Source: an uncultured Opitutaceae bacterium
Lineage (GTDB): Bacteria; Verrucomicrobiota; Verrucomicrobiia; Opitutales; Opitutaceae
Direction: 5' to 3'
Assembly: GCA_903862595.1 (NCBI GenBank)
Contig: CAIOYO010000106.1
Span: forward strand, 1 to 40,042
DNA: 40,042 nucleotides
Part shown: positions 16,493 through 24,465 of the stretch, piece by piece
How the letters are laid out: each line of letters begins with the position of its first letter
Position numbering within the stretch: position 1 is the stretch's first letter
The notes under the pieces: generated by a model
The model's database searches: none
Told to the model about the DNA's origin: nothing
Seen by the model: the letters and a program-made list of their open reading frames with translations, nothing else
Made by a program: the position numbers and the translations under genes

Positions 16493-16863
16493 ATCGCATT
16501 GGCTCCGGATTAGGAGTGAGCGCGGGGTGTCCGGTAGAGGGACGTCTACGCGGGAGCCGATGCGTCCAGGTCAGGTTTGGTCAGCTGCGTCGAAGAGGGG
16601 GCACGTCGCTATCTTTCGGCAATGCGGCCGGTGGGATCCGCCCCTGATTGTGGTCCGTGCCGCTGGGCTGCCGGAGGCCGTGTCACGGCAAACCCTCTGC
16701 TGCGGCGTGTTTTGACTAAACATAATGTTTATTGTGCGAATCACGCGGAGATGGATCAAACTCCGAGTCGGTCGGGATCACAGGAGATTCAGAGGACTGA
16801 GCCGCAGCCGCTGGAGGCTGACCCGCGCCAACCGTACCGCGTGCGCCGCGCAACATCAGCCGA
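16493..16863. other. 371-base intergenic region between convergent pfkB-type gene and lepB
   Basis: The largest gap in the window. No convincing protein gene: reading frames here have poor family resemblance. It holds an AT-rich island around 16711-16740 with a palindrome (listed separately). A 49-codon reading frame begins with the ATG at 16751, directly after GCGGAG, and runs to 16900, overlapping the lepB 3' end; it is rich in Arg, Gln and Pro and is probably spurious. No clear terminator for either flanking gene was found. A short resemblance to the SRP RNA core (CAGGTCAGGT near 16568) is not sustained. Confidence 0.6.
16717..16731. promoter_or_regulatory. Possible operator: 15-base AT-rich palindrome
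   Basis: TAAACAT-A-ATGTTTA is a perfect inverted repeat of 7 bases around a central A, overlapping a TTGACT (16712-16717) that resembles a -35 box; a CATAAT inside it resembles a -10 box. It stands out in a roughly 65% GC neighbourhood. The form fits a dimeric regulator's operator, but no regulated gene is obvious, because both flanking genes point towards it. Confidence 0.35.
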
Positions 16864-18195
16864 TCAGCGCGCGGGACCGAATCGCCGAGTGAACGGATAA
16901 TAGATCACCAACGGACGCCCGACGACGTCCTTCTCCGGGATGAAGCCCCAGTAGCGACCGTCCGAACTGTTGCTCGAATTGTCGCCCAGCGCAAAGAATG
17001 CGTGCTCGGGAACCTCGACGACGCGCCCCGGCTGCAACAAACCCAAGGCCTGAAAGCCCCGGTATTGCCCTTCTGCCGCGTTGTTCTTCGTAAAGGCCGC
17101 CGCGCCGGTAATGGGCTCTCCGTTGCGCAGGAGCGTTCCGCCCGCGCTACGAACCCCGTTCACCGACCCTTGCCCGCCGGCTCGGCGGATCTCAAGGGTG
17201 TCTCCAGGCAGTCCCACGAGCCGCTTCACGTAATACTGGTCGCCGTAGGTATCGGCAATGCCGGGAATGTTCTTGGTCCGGAAAACGAAGCCGCTGCCGA
17301 CCGAAGGCTGCACGAAATGATAGCTCATGCGATCCACGAAGAGCTGGTCCCCGGTCAGGATGTCGAACGACAGCAAACGGTCTCCGGCGGAAACGGTGCG
17401 CCCGATTCGCACGAACTGCATTCGGACCCGGCGCCCGTCCTCAATCACTTCCCGCCACTCGAACTTCCCGGCCGCGATGAGCGGCATGATGGCTTCCTCC
17501 AGCTTCGCGGCTTGAGGAAAATACGCCTCACGAAGCGCCCAATCGAAGTCAAAGTCCAGCGGCACCTGGACCGACACGGGAGTGTCGTTGACGTAGATGC
17601 GGTACTCGCGCAGCTGCGTCGGGAAGACCAGCCAGTTGCGTCCCGGGACGACCTGATAGTGCGCTACGCCGGCGCGGCCGCCGAGGTTGCCGACGGGAAT
17701 CAGAATCTCTCCGGAAGTCGGCGCATCCAGTCGCCGCGAGCGTGCACCGAAAGCGGCGAACCGCACGCCTTGCTCGAGGGTTCCCGGCTCCTCGGCCGGC
17801 TCCCGGAAGACCTCCGGCGTCATGCCGTGATAGCTCGGCCACATCGAGTTCGTGGGAATCTTGAATGGCTGGACGAAGTACGCGCGGATGCCGAGGATGA
17901 CAATCGCCGCAACAAGGAAGAACTCGACGTTTTCGACGAGTGAGGACTTGGGGTAGATCTTGCCCCCGGTCCGCTGCAGTACCTGCTCAAGCGATGCGAT
18001 CGACAGCTTGAGCTTCGGAGCCTCGGCCTTGTCGCGGATCTCCGTCTGGACCTGAGCGCTGCGGGCGCGCAGCTCGGCGAGCTCCGTCGGCGAAAGGACG
18101 TCGCGACGGTAGTGCAGAACTTTCTCCGCCAGCTCGAGCCACGTTGACGCGTGCTCGCGCATCTTCTTGTCGCTGGAAGTGAAGAATCCGAACAC
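16864..18195 (-). CDS. lepB: Signal peptidase I with large internal insertion
   Basis: 443 residues, well above E. coli LepB (324). Cleaves signal peptides on the outer face of the inner membrane. Residues 1-85 are charged and helical (possible coiled coil), one membrane segment spans about 91-108, and the catalytic serine is Ser117 in IPTNSMWPS. The general-base lysine is Lys324 in YYVKRLVGLPGD, and GDNSSNSSDGR at 404-414 is box E. The serine-lysine distance of about 207 residues is far larger than in E. coli (about 55), so roughly 150 residues are inserted. Start GTG at 18195. It follows lepA by 26 bases in the classic lepA-lepB order. Confidence 0.93.
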   Translation of the reverse strand: MFGFFTSSDKKMREHASTWLELAEKVLHYRRDVLSPTELAELRARSAQVQTEIRDKAEAPKLKLSIASLEQVLQRTGGKIYPKSSLVENVEFFLVAAIVILGIRAYFVQPFKIPTNSMWPSYHGMTPEVFREPAEEPGTLEQGVRFAAFGARSRRLDAPTSGEILIPVGNLGGRAGVAHYQVVPGRNWLVFPTQLREYRIYVNDTPVSVQVPLDFDFDWALREAYFPQAAKLEEAIMPLIAAGKFEWREVIEDGRRVRMQFVRIGRTVSAGDRLLSFDILTGDQLFVDRMSYHFVQPSVGSGFVFRTKNIPGIADTYGDQYYVKRLVGLPGDTLEIRRAGGQGSVNGVRSAGGTLLRNGEPITGAAAFTKNNAAEGQYRGFQALGLLQPGRVVEVPEHAFFALGDNSSNSSDGRYWGFIPEKDVVGRPLVIYYPFTRRFGPAR

Positions 18196-18221
18196 GGCGT
18201 GGAGGCTCCGACGGTGGCGAC

Positions 18222-20015
18222 TCAGTTCTTGAGTACTTGGATGAAAGCGTCGGGCGGAATGGATACCCGCCCGATCTGCTTCATCTTCTTCTTACCTTCC
18301 TTCTGCTTGTCGAGCAACTTGCGCTTACGGGAGATGTCGCCGCCGTAGCACTTCGCCGTCACGTCCTTGCGCATTTCGCGGACGTTGTCTCGAGCGATGA
18401 TCTTGCCGCCGATGGCGGCCTGGATGGCGACCTTGAACATCTGCGGAGGAATGATGTCCGCGAGCTTCTCGCACAATTCGCGTCCTTTGCCCTCCGCCTT
18501 TTCCCGGTGCACGATGCTGGCGAAGGCGTCAACGGGGTCGCTGTTGATCAGGATCTCCATCTTCACCAGATCGCTGGCGCGGTACTCTCCGAGCTCGTAA
18601 TCCATCGAACCGTAACCGTGGGTGATGCTCTTGAGGCGGTCGTTGAAGTCGACGAGGATTTCGTTCAGCGGCAGCACGCAGCTCAGCATGACGCGGTTAG
18701 CATCCAGCGTGTCCGTGTGCTCGCAGGTGCCGCGCTTCTCCATGATCAGCGAGAGGATGTCGCCCATGCAGTCGTTGGGGAGGTGGATTGACGCCTTGAT
18801 CGTCGGTTCGCGGATTTCCGTGAAGGTGCCGGGGTCGGGAAGGTTGATCGGATTATCAACCTCAATGATGGATCCGTCGTGCTTGACGATCTGGTACACG
18901 ACGCTCGGGTAGGTTGAGATGATCTCCACGTCGTGCTCGCGGCGGATGCGCTCTTGGATGATCTCCATGTGCAGCAATCCGAGAAACCCACAGCGGAAGC
19001 CGAAACCGAGGGCCACGGAGCTTTCCGAGGCGTAGACGAAGGCGGAGTCATTGAGCCGGAGGCGACCGAGGGCCGCCTTCAGCTTCTCGTAGTCCGAGCT
19101 CTCAAGGGGGTACAAACCACAAAATACCATCGGTCGCACTTCCTTGTAGCCCGGGAGCATCTCGGAAGCGGGCTGCCGCGCGAGGGTGATCGTGTCGCCG
19201 GTCTTGATGTCAGCGGTGTCCTTGATGTTGGAAACGATGTACCCCACGTCCCCTGCCCCGAGGTTGGCGGACTTCTGCATCTTCGGCGTGAAGATGCCGA
19301 CTTCCTTCACTTCTGAGCGCTGGCCGGTGCTCATCAGCTGCATGATGTCACCGGCTTTGATGGAGCCGGAGAACACGCGGCAGTAAGCGATCACGCCGCG
19401 GTAGGAGTCGTAGAGAGAGTCGAAGACGAGCGTCCGCGTCTGCGCATAGTCCGCCCAGCGGGGAGGCGGGACCCGCGCAATGACTGCCTCGAGGATATCC
19501 TGGATTCCGATCCCGGACTTGCCGCTGGCCAGAATCGCCTCCTCGGCGGGAATAGTCAGGATGTCCTCCAGTTGCTTGAGGCAGAGCTCGAGGTTGGCGC
19601 TCGGCAGGTCGATCTTGTTGATCACCGGGATGACCTTCAGGTTCTGGCTAAAGGCGAGGTGGGCATTGGCGACCGTCTGCGCCTCCACGCCTTGGGCGGC
19701 ATCGATGAGCAGTACTGCACCTTCGCAGGCTGCGAGCGAGCGGGAGACTTCGTAGGAGAAGTCCACGTGCCCGGGCGTGTCCATCAGGTTCAGCTTATAG
19801 GTCCGGCCATCTTTCGCCGGGTAGGACATCGTGACCGGGTGGCTCTTGATGGTGATTCCGCGCTCCTTCTCGAGGTCCATCGAGTCGAGATGCTGGTCCG
19901 TCATCACGCGTTGTTGAACGGTGTTGGTAAACTCAAGCAGCCGGTCGGACAGCGTCGTCTTGCCGTGATCGACGTGGGCGATAATACAGAAATTGCGGGT
20001 AAGGGAGACGTCCAC
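18222..20015 (-). CDS. lepA: Elongation factor 4 (LepA) GTPase
   Basis: 597 residues, the normal length. Ribosome-binding translational GTPase that acts during elongation or initiation under stress. The G1 motif AHVDHGKTT is at 13-21, RGITIKS gives G2, DTPGHVDF G3 and NKIDLP G4, followed by domains II, III, V and the LepA-specific C-terminal domain (YGGDISRKRKLLDKQKEGKK), which is highly conserved in the family. Start GTG at 20015. It lies 44 bases behind fabD and 26 ahead of lepB, so fabD-lepA-lepB probably form one - strand operon. Confidence 0.97.
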   Translation of the reverse strand: MDVSLTRNFCIIAHVDHGKTTLSDRLLEFTNTVQQRVMTDQHLDSMDLEKERGITIKSHPVTMSYPAKDGRTYKLNLMDTPGHVDFSYEVSRSLAACEGAVLLIDAAQGVEAQTVANAHLAFSQNLKVIPVINKIDLPSANLELCLKQLEDILTIPAEEAILASGKSGIGIQDILEAVIARVPPPRWADYAQTRTLVFDSLYDSYRGVIAYCRVFSGSIKAGDIMQLMSTGQRSEVKEVGIFTPKMQKSANLGAGDVGYIVSNIKDTADIKTGDTITLARQPASEMLPGYKEVRPMVFCGLYPLESSDYEKLKAALGRLRLNDSAFVYASESSVALGFGFRCGFLGLLHMEIIQERIRREHDVEIISTYPSVVYQIVKHDGSIIEVDNPINLPDPGTFTEIREPTIKASIHLPNDCMGDILSLIMEKRGTCEHTDTLDANRVMLSCVLPLNEILVDFNDRLKSITHGYGSMDYELGEYRASDLVKMEILINSDPVDAFASIVHREKAEGKGRELCEKLADIIPPQMFKVAIQAAIGGKIIARDNVREMRKDVTAKCYGGDISRKRKLLDKQKEGKKKMKQIGRVSIPPDAFIQVLKN

Positions 20016-20059
20016 GAAGTCGGGGGAAAGGGATTATACTGTGCAGTCTGAAGATCGGC

Positions 20060-20971
20060 TCAAGCGGCGAGGTCGGAAAACTCGCTGAAGCTTCGTACGG
20101 TCCAAGCCTTGTCCGTGCGGCGGGCGAGTCCGGCGAGGACGCCTCCGGGTCCGAGCTCCCAGAACTCCGTCGCCCCGGCTGCGGCGCAGGTCCGCATGCA
20201 GTCCTCCCACAGTACCGATGACACGACTTGTCGGGCCAGCGCGGCACGCAGGTCCGTCGGCTCCGAGATTGCGGCCCCCGTGGTGTTCGAGAACACTGTG
20301 CACGTCGGGCGGGCAAACGGAACCGACTCCAAAAACGCCGCGAACTGCACCCGCGCCGGTTCCATGAGGCGAGAATGGTAGGCACCCGCGACATTGAGCG
20401 GGATCACGCGCTTCCATCCCCGCTCCTTGCACGCTGCCACCGCGGTATCGATGCGAGTCTTTTCGCCGGAGAGAATGATCTGCCCCGGCGCGTTGAAATT
20501 GGCCGCTTCGATCCCGAATTCCGCACACAGCTCGAGAACCCGCGCCCTCTCCTCGCCCACGACGGCCGCCATCGAGCCCACCGACTGCTCGCAGGCGAGC
20601 TGCATCAGGCGGCCGCGTTCGGCCACCACCTTGAGACCGGTCGCAAAATCGAACACGCCGGCGGCCGTATAAGCCGTAATCTCTCCGAGTGAGAGCCCCA
20701 GGGCGAAGGAAGGCGCTCCCGTCGGGAGGCGTCCGCTCTCGCGCAGGGCGGCCAGCAACGCCAGTCCGTGCACGAAAAGGGCCGGTTGACACACCTTCGT
20801 CTCGGTCAGCGCGGCCTCCGGACCATTGAAGCTCACCTCGCTCAGGCTCCAGCCCAGCGTGCGGTCCGCTTCGTCATACAACGCGCGTGCAGCAGGCGAC
20901 GCGTCGTAGAGCGAGCGTCCCATCCCGACTTTCTGGGCACCTTGGCCGGCGAAAAGCAGTGCGAGAGTCAT
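20060..20971 (-). CDS. fabD: Malonyl-CoA:ACP transacylase
   Basis: 303 residues from the ATG at 20971, giving the standard LALLFAGQGAQKVGMG opening. Transfers malonyl from CoA to ACP for fatty acid synthesis. The nucleophile is Ser94 in LGLSLGE; the usual GHSLGE histidine neighbour is replaced by Leu. Arg119 in AERGRLMQ binds the malonyl carboxylate and His199 in AGAYHSRLM is the catalytic base. An upstream ATG at 21016 would add a 15-residue tail and is less likely. First gene of the fabD-lepA-lepB run; divergent from the Fic-like gene across 192 bases. Confidence 0.95.
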   Translation of the reverse strand: MTLALLFAGQGAQKVGMGRSLYDASPAARALYDEADRTLGWSLSEVSFNGPEAALTETKVCQPALFVHGLALLAALRESGRLPTGAPSFALGLSLGEITAYTAAGVFDFATGLKVVAERGRLMQLACEQSVGSMAAVVGEERARVLELCAEFGIEAANFNAPGQIILSGEKTRIDTAVAACKERGWKRVIPLNVAGAYHSRLMEPARVQFAAFLESVPFARPTCTVFSNTTGAAISEPTDLRAALARQVVSSVLWEDCMRTCAAAGATEFWELGPGGVLAGLARRTDKAWTVRSFSEFSDLAA

Positions 20972-21163
20972 GGCGGCGAAACCGAATAGAAAACGCGCAC
21001 GCCCCCGAAAAACCAAGCCCGAAAGCGGCTCCGCGTGCCTTGCTGCAGTTTACTGGACTCAGCATACCGGACGTAAACGGTGGCGCAGGCTCCCTCGACC
21101 CCTTCGAACGTGGATCTGCTGCGTACGACAACGCCTGTCTGACCCCTCGGATAGGATGCTCAC

Positions 21164-22204
21164 ATGACTGCCAGCGTCTCCGAGGTCGCCACGTCCGATC
21201 CCGCCATTCCCCAATCCAACGCCGAGGTTCATGCCTTGGAACGCGCGGCGTACGCGCTCGGCTGCAATGAGGGTCTATTGAGCGAGGTTCCGGCGGCGTT
21301 GTGGGACCGCCGAGAGGCCGTGAGCGAAGCACATCATGCCGGAGGCCCGCTGACGCTTAAGGACTTGCTTGAGCATGAAGCGTTGCAGGGCGAGCGCGGG
21401 ATCAGCCCGCGCTCCGCTGCAGCCCGACGCTGGCTGAATGGTCTGTGGCTTGTGCGTGAGGCCTCTCCCGCCGCATCGCCTCTGAGTTTCCCCCATTGGC
21501 ACGCCGTGCTGTCGTGTCTCGATTCGCAGGTCCTCACGACGCAAGCGCTCGCTTCGCTGCGTCGGTGGAGCGAGGGATTGCGCGGACTTTGGGCGCGGCA
21601 CGGAGGACTAGCCGCGTCGTCGATGGTCGTCGCACCCTCGCATGAAGCCCCAGACAGCGTCCTCGCGGCGCAGCTCGGTCGTCTCGCGTCGCACGCCCTG
21701 CTCCACCACGCCGGCCTGTCGGCGGGCGTGGCTGCACCGTTGACCTCGGTAACGAAACTCGTACCGCCTCGTCCCGAGCGCATGTCCCACGCGCGCGACG
21801 GGAAGGCGCAGCGAGACCGGCCCTGCGCTCTCTGGCTTTCGGGCCTGCGGGCGGCACTCGAGGAGCGTCGCGCCGTGGTGCGCGCCTTGCGCGCTCACGC
21901 GGACCGGGACCGCACGCGGGTCGCTGGCTTGCCACGCTGCGCCGGATCTACCCTTGCCGTACTCGCGCAGCTGGAGCGAACGCCGGTCGCCACGCTGACG
22001 TCGGTGAGCGATGAATCGCGCATTTGCTTTCCCACGACGCTCCGGGCCATGCATCGATTGCTTGATGCTGGAATCGTCCGCGAAATCACGGGACGCCGGA
22101 GCAAGCGGGTCTTCGCCTACGAGGGATACGTACGACTGCTTGAGCCGGATCTCGGAAATGGAATGGCGGAGTCGCCGCCGGAACCGGCGGGTTCCCAGCC
22201 CTAG
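21164..22204 (+). CDS. Fic-like protein without the Fic catalytic motif
   Basis: 346 residues. The last 80 or so (about 255-332) read as the winged-helix domain found at the end of Fic-family AMP transferases: a PTTLRAMHRLLDAGIVREITGRR segment split by a turn, ending in VFAYEGYVRLL. The middle should hold HPFxxGNGR but has no such motif, and the N-terminus has only a loose likeness to the Fic_N region. It is therefore either an inactive Fic relative acting as a DNA-binding protein or a different family with a shared C-terminal domain. The stop overlaps the convergent methyltransferase stop by 4 bases. The first 20 residues are low-complexity. Confidence 0.55.
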   Translation: MTASVSEVATSDPAIPQSNAEVHALERAAYALGCNEGLLSEVPAALWDRREAVSEAHHAGGPLTLKDLLEHEALQGERGISPRSAAARRWLNGLWLVREASPAASPLSFPHWHAVLSCLDSQVLTTQALASLRRWSEGLRGLWARHGGLAASSMVVAPSHEAPDSVLAAQLGRLASHALLHHAGLSAGVAAPLTSVTKLVPPRPERMSHARDGKAQRDRPCALWLSGLRAALEERRAVVRALRAHADRDRTRVAGLPRCAGSTLAVLAQLERTPVATLTSVSDESRICFPTTLRAMHRLLDAGIVREITGRRSKRVFAYEGYVRLLEPDLGNGMAESPPEPAGSQP

Positions 22205-22836
22205 CTCCGGTGCTCGGCAGCGTTTGGGCGTCGGGCCAGCCACTGCACCACGTCAGCGCGACCGGTGTGGCCGCTGCCTTCGATCACGTCCCTCTCCTGC
22301 TCGCAGCCGATCAGGGTCTCGAGGTCGGGACACGCCGACTGCAAGTCAGCCAGCTCCACCAGTAACTCGGGGGCTTGGACGGGTCCTCCCGTGTTCCATC
22401 GCACCTGCCTCGGCGTGTAACACTCCACGACGAGCAGCCCGTCTGGCGTGAGGGCACGGGCGACACGCTGGAGCAGTTGCTGTCGATCTGGAGGAGCAAG
22501 ATGGAGGAAAATCCACACGACCGCGTCCCATGCGCCGTGGCCCAGTTCATGGTGGAGCAAATCGCAGACGACCGTTCCAACCCGCTCGCTCACCCCGCGA
22601 TCGCTTGCGAGCTGCCGCGCCTTCGCGAGGCCGACGGCCGACTGGTCGAGGGCGGTGACGTGAAAGCCATGCTCCGCGAGAAACACGGCGTTCCTTCCCT
22701 CCCCCTCCGCGACGCACAGTACGCGTCCGCCTGGCCGGAGCCGGTCAACCACGGAGCGCAGGAAGTCGTTCGGCTCGGTGCCGAAAACGTAGCCCGGTTC
22801 ACTCGCGTAGCGGGAATCCCAGAAGGAGGGGTGCAT
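22201..22836 (-). CDS. TehB-like class I SAM-dependent methyltransferase
   Basis: 211 residues from the ATG at 22836, giving MHPSFWDSRY; this start is chosen because FWDxRY is the usual opening of this group, and the in-frame ATG at 22914 would add 26 unrelated residues. The SAM-binding motif I is VLCVAEGEGRNAVFLAEHG, followed by the VTALDQS acidic strand end and VCDLL. Related proteins include TehB and thiopurine-type methyltransferases, and the substrate is not readable. The 3' end overlaps the Fic-like gene by the palindrome CTAG, which provides the TAG stop for both strands. It lies downstream of tRNA-Ala on the same strand. Confidence 0.88.
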   Translation of the reverse strand: MHPSFWDSRYASEPGYVFGTEPNDFLRSVVDRLRPGGRVLCVAEGEGRNAVFLAEHGFHVTALDQSAVGLAKARQLASDRGVSERVGTVVCDLLHHELGHGAWDAVVWIFLHLAPPDRQQLLQRVARALTPDGLLVVECYTPRQVRWNTGGPVQAPELLVELADLQSACPDLETLIGCEQERDVIEGSGHTGRADVVQWLARRPNAAEHRS

Positions 22837-22940
22837 GCTTGGTGAAGGCCCTCGGGCTCGACGGTCGCGATGGTCTCTGTGAGTGAGCCAAGAATGGCCG
22901 CAATAGATGGCCAAGCGTTACGTCCGTGAGACCTAAAAGT

Positions 22941-23016
22941 TGGTGGACCCGATCAGAATCGAACTGACGACCTCCTCAATGCCATTGAGGCGCTCTGCCA
23001 ACTGAGCTACGAGCCC
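22941..23016 (-). tRNA. tRNA-Ala (GGC)
   Basis: 76 nucleotides with a full cloverleaf and an encoded CCA end. The acceptor stem GGGCTCG/CGGGTCC contains the G3:U70 pair that specifies alanine; the D arm is GCTCAGTTGGCAGAGC; the anticodon arm CCTCA-ATGGCAT-TGAGG exposes GGC; the T loop is TTCGATT. It lies between the TonB-type gene and the methyltransferase, all on the - strand. Confidence 0.97.
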
Positions 23017-23043
23017 GACAACCAACGTGAGTGGCGAAAATCG

Positions 23044-23075
23044 CGCTTCCGCGGGGGAAGGCAAGCGGTTTTTTT
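23044..23075 (+). terminator. Terminator-like hairpin facing + strand
   Basis: CGCTT (23044-23048) pairs with AAGCG (23063-23067), with an alternative CTTCC/GGAAG stem inside, followed by seven T residues at 23069-23075. The T-run is on the + strand, but both neighbouring genes are transcribed on -, so it would end a + transcript entering through tRNA-Ala. On the - strand the same hairpin has only A residues before it. Confidence 0.4.
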
Positions 23076-23077
23076 GG

Positions 23078-24010
23078 TCAGTTCTCGTCGCTCATTCTCA
23101 GGTTCACGACGAACGTGCCCGCTTTCCGGTTGGGCGGAGGCCCCAGATTCGGAATGGTGCGGAAGGCATCAAGGATCGCGCGATCGAACTCGTTGCTCCC
23201 GCTCGACTCGCGGATACTGACCCCAGAAATCTCGCCGGAGGCGGACAAGGAAAATTGCACCCTCACCGACAGCTGGTCGCTGAAGTTGGCCTGCTCCATC
23301 GTCTGACGGATGCGCTGGAGGATGAGGGCGATGTAGGCATCGGTGAGCTCCATCTCCGCCCGCTCCAAGGCCTTTCCGCCGGCGCCGCCCTTGGTGTTCG
23401 CGGTGGATCCGCCGCTGACGCCGCCGCGGATGCCCTTGGCCACCGAAGGCACGTCGGCGGTGCGGCGGGATCCGCTGGGCGCCTTCTTTCCGGCGTTCAG
23501 TCGATCGAACTCCTCCTTCGACATCCGGCGCGACTGCTGCTCGGCCTCCTTCTTGGCCCGATCGGCGGCCGCCTTTTGCTCGGTCCGGAACTTCTTTTCG
23601 ATGTTGGCGGCCCGCTTCTCCGACAGGCGCTTGATGTCGCGCACGAAATTCGGCGGCGGTTCCGCCTTGGGCGTGGCCGTGGCCTTCGCGGCTGGTGCGG
23701 GCCGGCTGACCGGTTCCGGCGGAGTCGGCAGCGGTTCGACCGGCGCCGGCTCCGGCACGGGGTCGGGGCGGCGCGTGACGACGGGCTTCGGGAGCGAAAC
23801 GGCCGTTTCTCCTGGGGCGGCGTCGGGTTCGCCGAGTGCGGGAGCCTCCGTCGCGGCATAGTTGTCGCCCTCGCCGGCAACCAGCTCGAAGATGGCCGGC
23901 GGCTCGGCGGCACGCCGGGCGGAAAGCATGAAGGCGAGCGCGGCAAGCGCCACCACCAGCGCGTGAAGGCAAATGGACGCGAAATAAGCGCTGGGCGACT
24001 GAGCGGTCAT
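23078..24010 (-). CDS. TonB/TolA-family energy transducer
   Basis: 310 residues. One N-terminal membrane segment (about 10-30), then a proline-rich span (about 75-120), a charged Lys/Glu/Ala-rich helical stretch (about 125-180), and a C-terminal TonB-like domain with FSDQLSVRVQFSLSASGEI and FDRAILDAFRTIPNLG. The membrane protein couples the proton-driven ExbB/D or TolQ/R motor to the outer membrane. The long charged helix is TolA-like, while the C-terminal domain resembles TonB; I cannot choose between them. Start ATG overlaps the exbD/tolR stop by 4 bases. No tolB or pal is nearby, which slightly favours a TonB role. Confidence 0.86.
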   Translation of the reverse strand: MTAQSPSAYFASICLHALVVALAALAFMLSARRAAEPPAIFELVAGEGDNYAATEAPALGEPDAAPGETAVSLPKPVVTRRPDPVPEPAPVEPLPTPPEPVSRPAPAAKATATPKAEPPPNFVRDIKRLSEKRAANIEKKFRTEQKAAADRAKKEAEQQSRRMSKEEFDRLNAGKKAPSGSRRTADVPSVAKGIRGGVSGGSTANTKGGAGGKALERAEMELTDAYIALILQRIRQTMEQANFSDQLSVRVQFSLSASGEISGVSIRESSGSNEFDRAILDAFRTIPNLGPPPNRKAGTFVVNLRMSDEN

Positions 24011-24453
24011 CGACCCGGCGCACCCCCTGCCTGAGTATCAAACTGGATCTTCGAAAGCTTGTTCTTCGTCAGCTCATCCATGACGCGGACCACCTGCTGC
24101 CACTGCAGCGTGAGATCCGCGCGGATGCGGATCACCGGATGCTGGGCGGCCGGTCCAGCGGCCAGCGGCACCAACCGCGACGACAGCTCGCTGAACGACA
24201 CGGGCGTGGAGTCGAAGAAGTAACGGCCTTGGCGATCGATCGAGATCGAGACAAACCGCGTGTCCTTATCCGGCTTAGCCTGCTCACGACGCGTCTCGAC
24301 TGGAAGGTTCACCGGGATCGCCTGCTCCTGATTGATCAGCGGGGTCGCGATCATGAAAATCAGCAGCAGCACGAACGCCAAATCGACGAGATTCGTGACG
24401 TTGAGGTCGGCCAGCGGATGGGCCGTGCGATGCCTTCGGAAAGTGCGGGCCAT
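24007..24453 (-). CDS. ExbD/TolR-family biopolymer transport protein
   Basis: 148 residues. One N-terminal membrane helix, NLVDLAFVLLLIFMIATPL (about 21-39), carries Asp24, the conserved proton-relaying aspartate of ExbD/TolR. The rest is a periplasmic domain ending near IRADLTLQWQQVVRVMDEL. Works with the ExbB/TolQ-type protein encoded 12 bases upstream as a proton-driven motor, energising the TonB/TolA-like protein whose gene overlaps its stop. Confidence 0.93.
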   Translation of the reverse strand: MARTFRRHRTAHPLADLNVTNLVDLAFVLLLIFMIATPLINQEQAIPVNLPVETRREQAKPDKDTRFVSISIDRQGRYFFDSTPVSFSELSSRLVPLAAGPAAQHPVIRIRADLTLQWQQVVRVMDELTKNKLSKIQFDTQAGGAPGR

Positions 24454-24465
24454 GGCGCTCGCTCC

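Noticed and set aside
16560-16700. Possible SRP RNA (CAGGTCAGGT near 16568)
   Set aside because: The match stops after about ten bases; the GGAAGGAAGCAGC core and the closing stem are missing.
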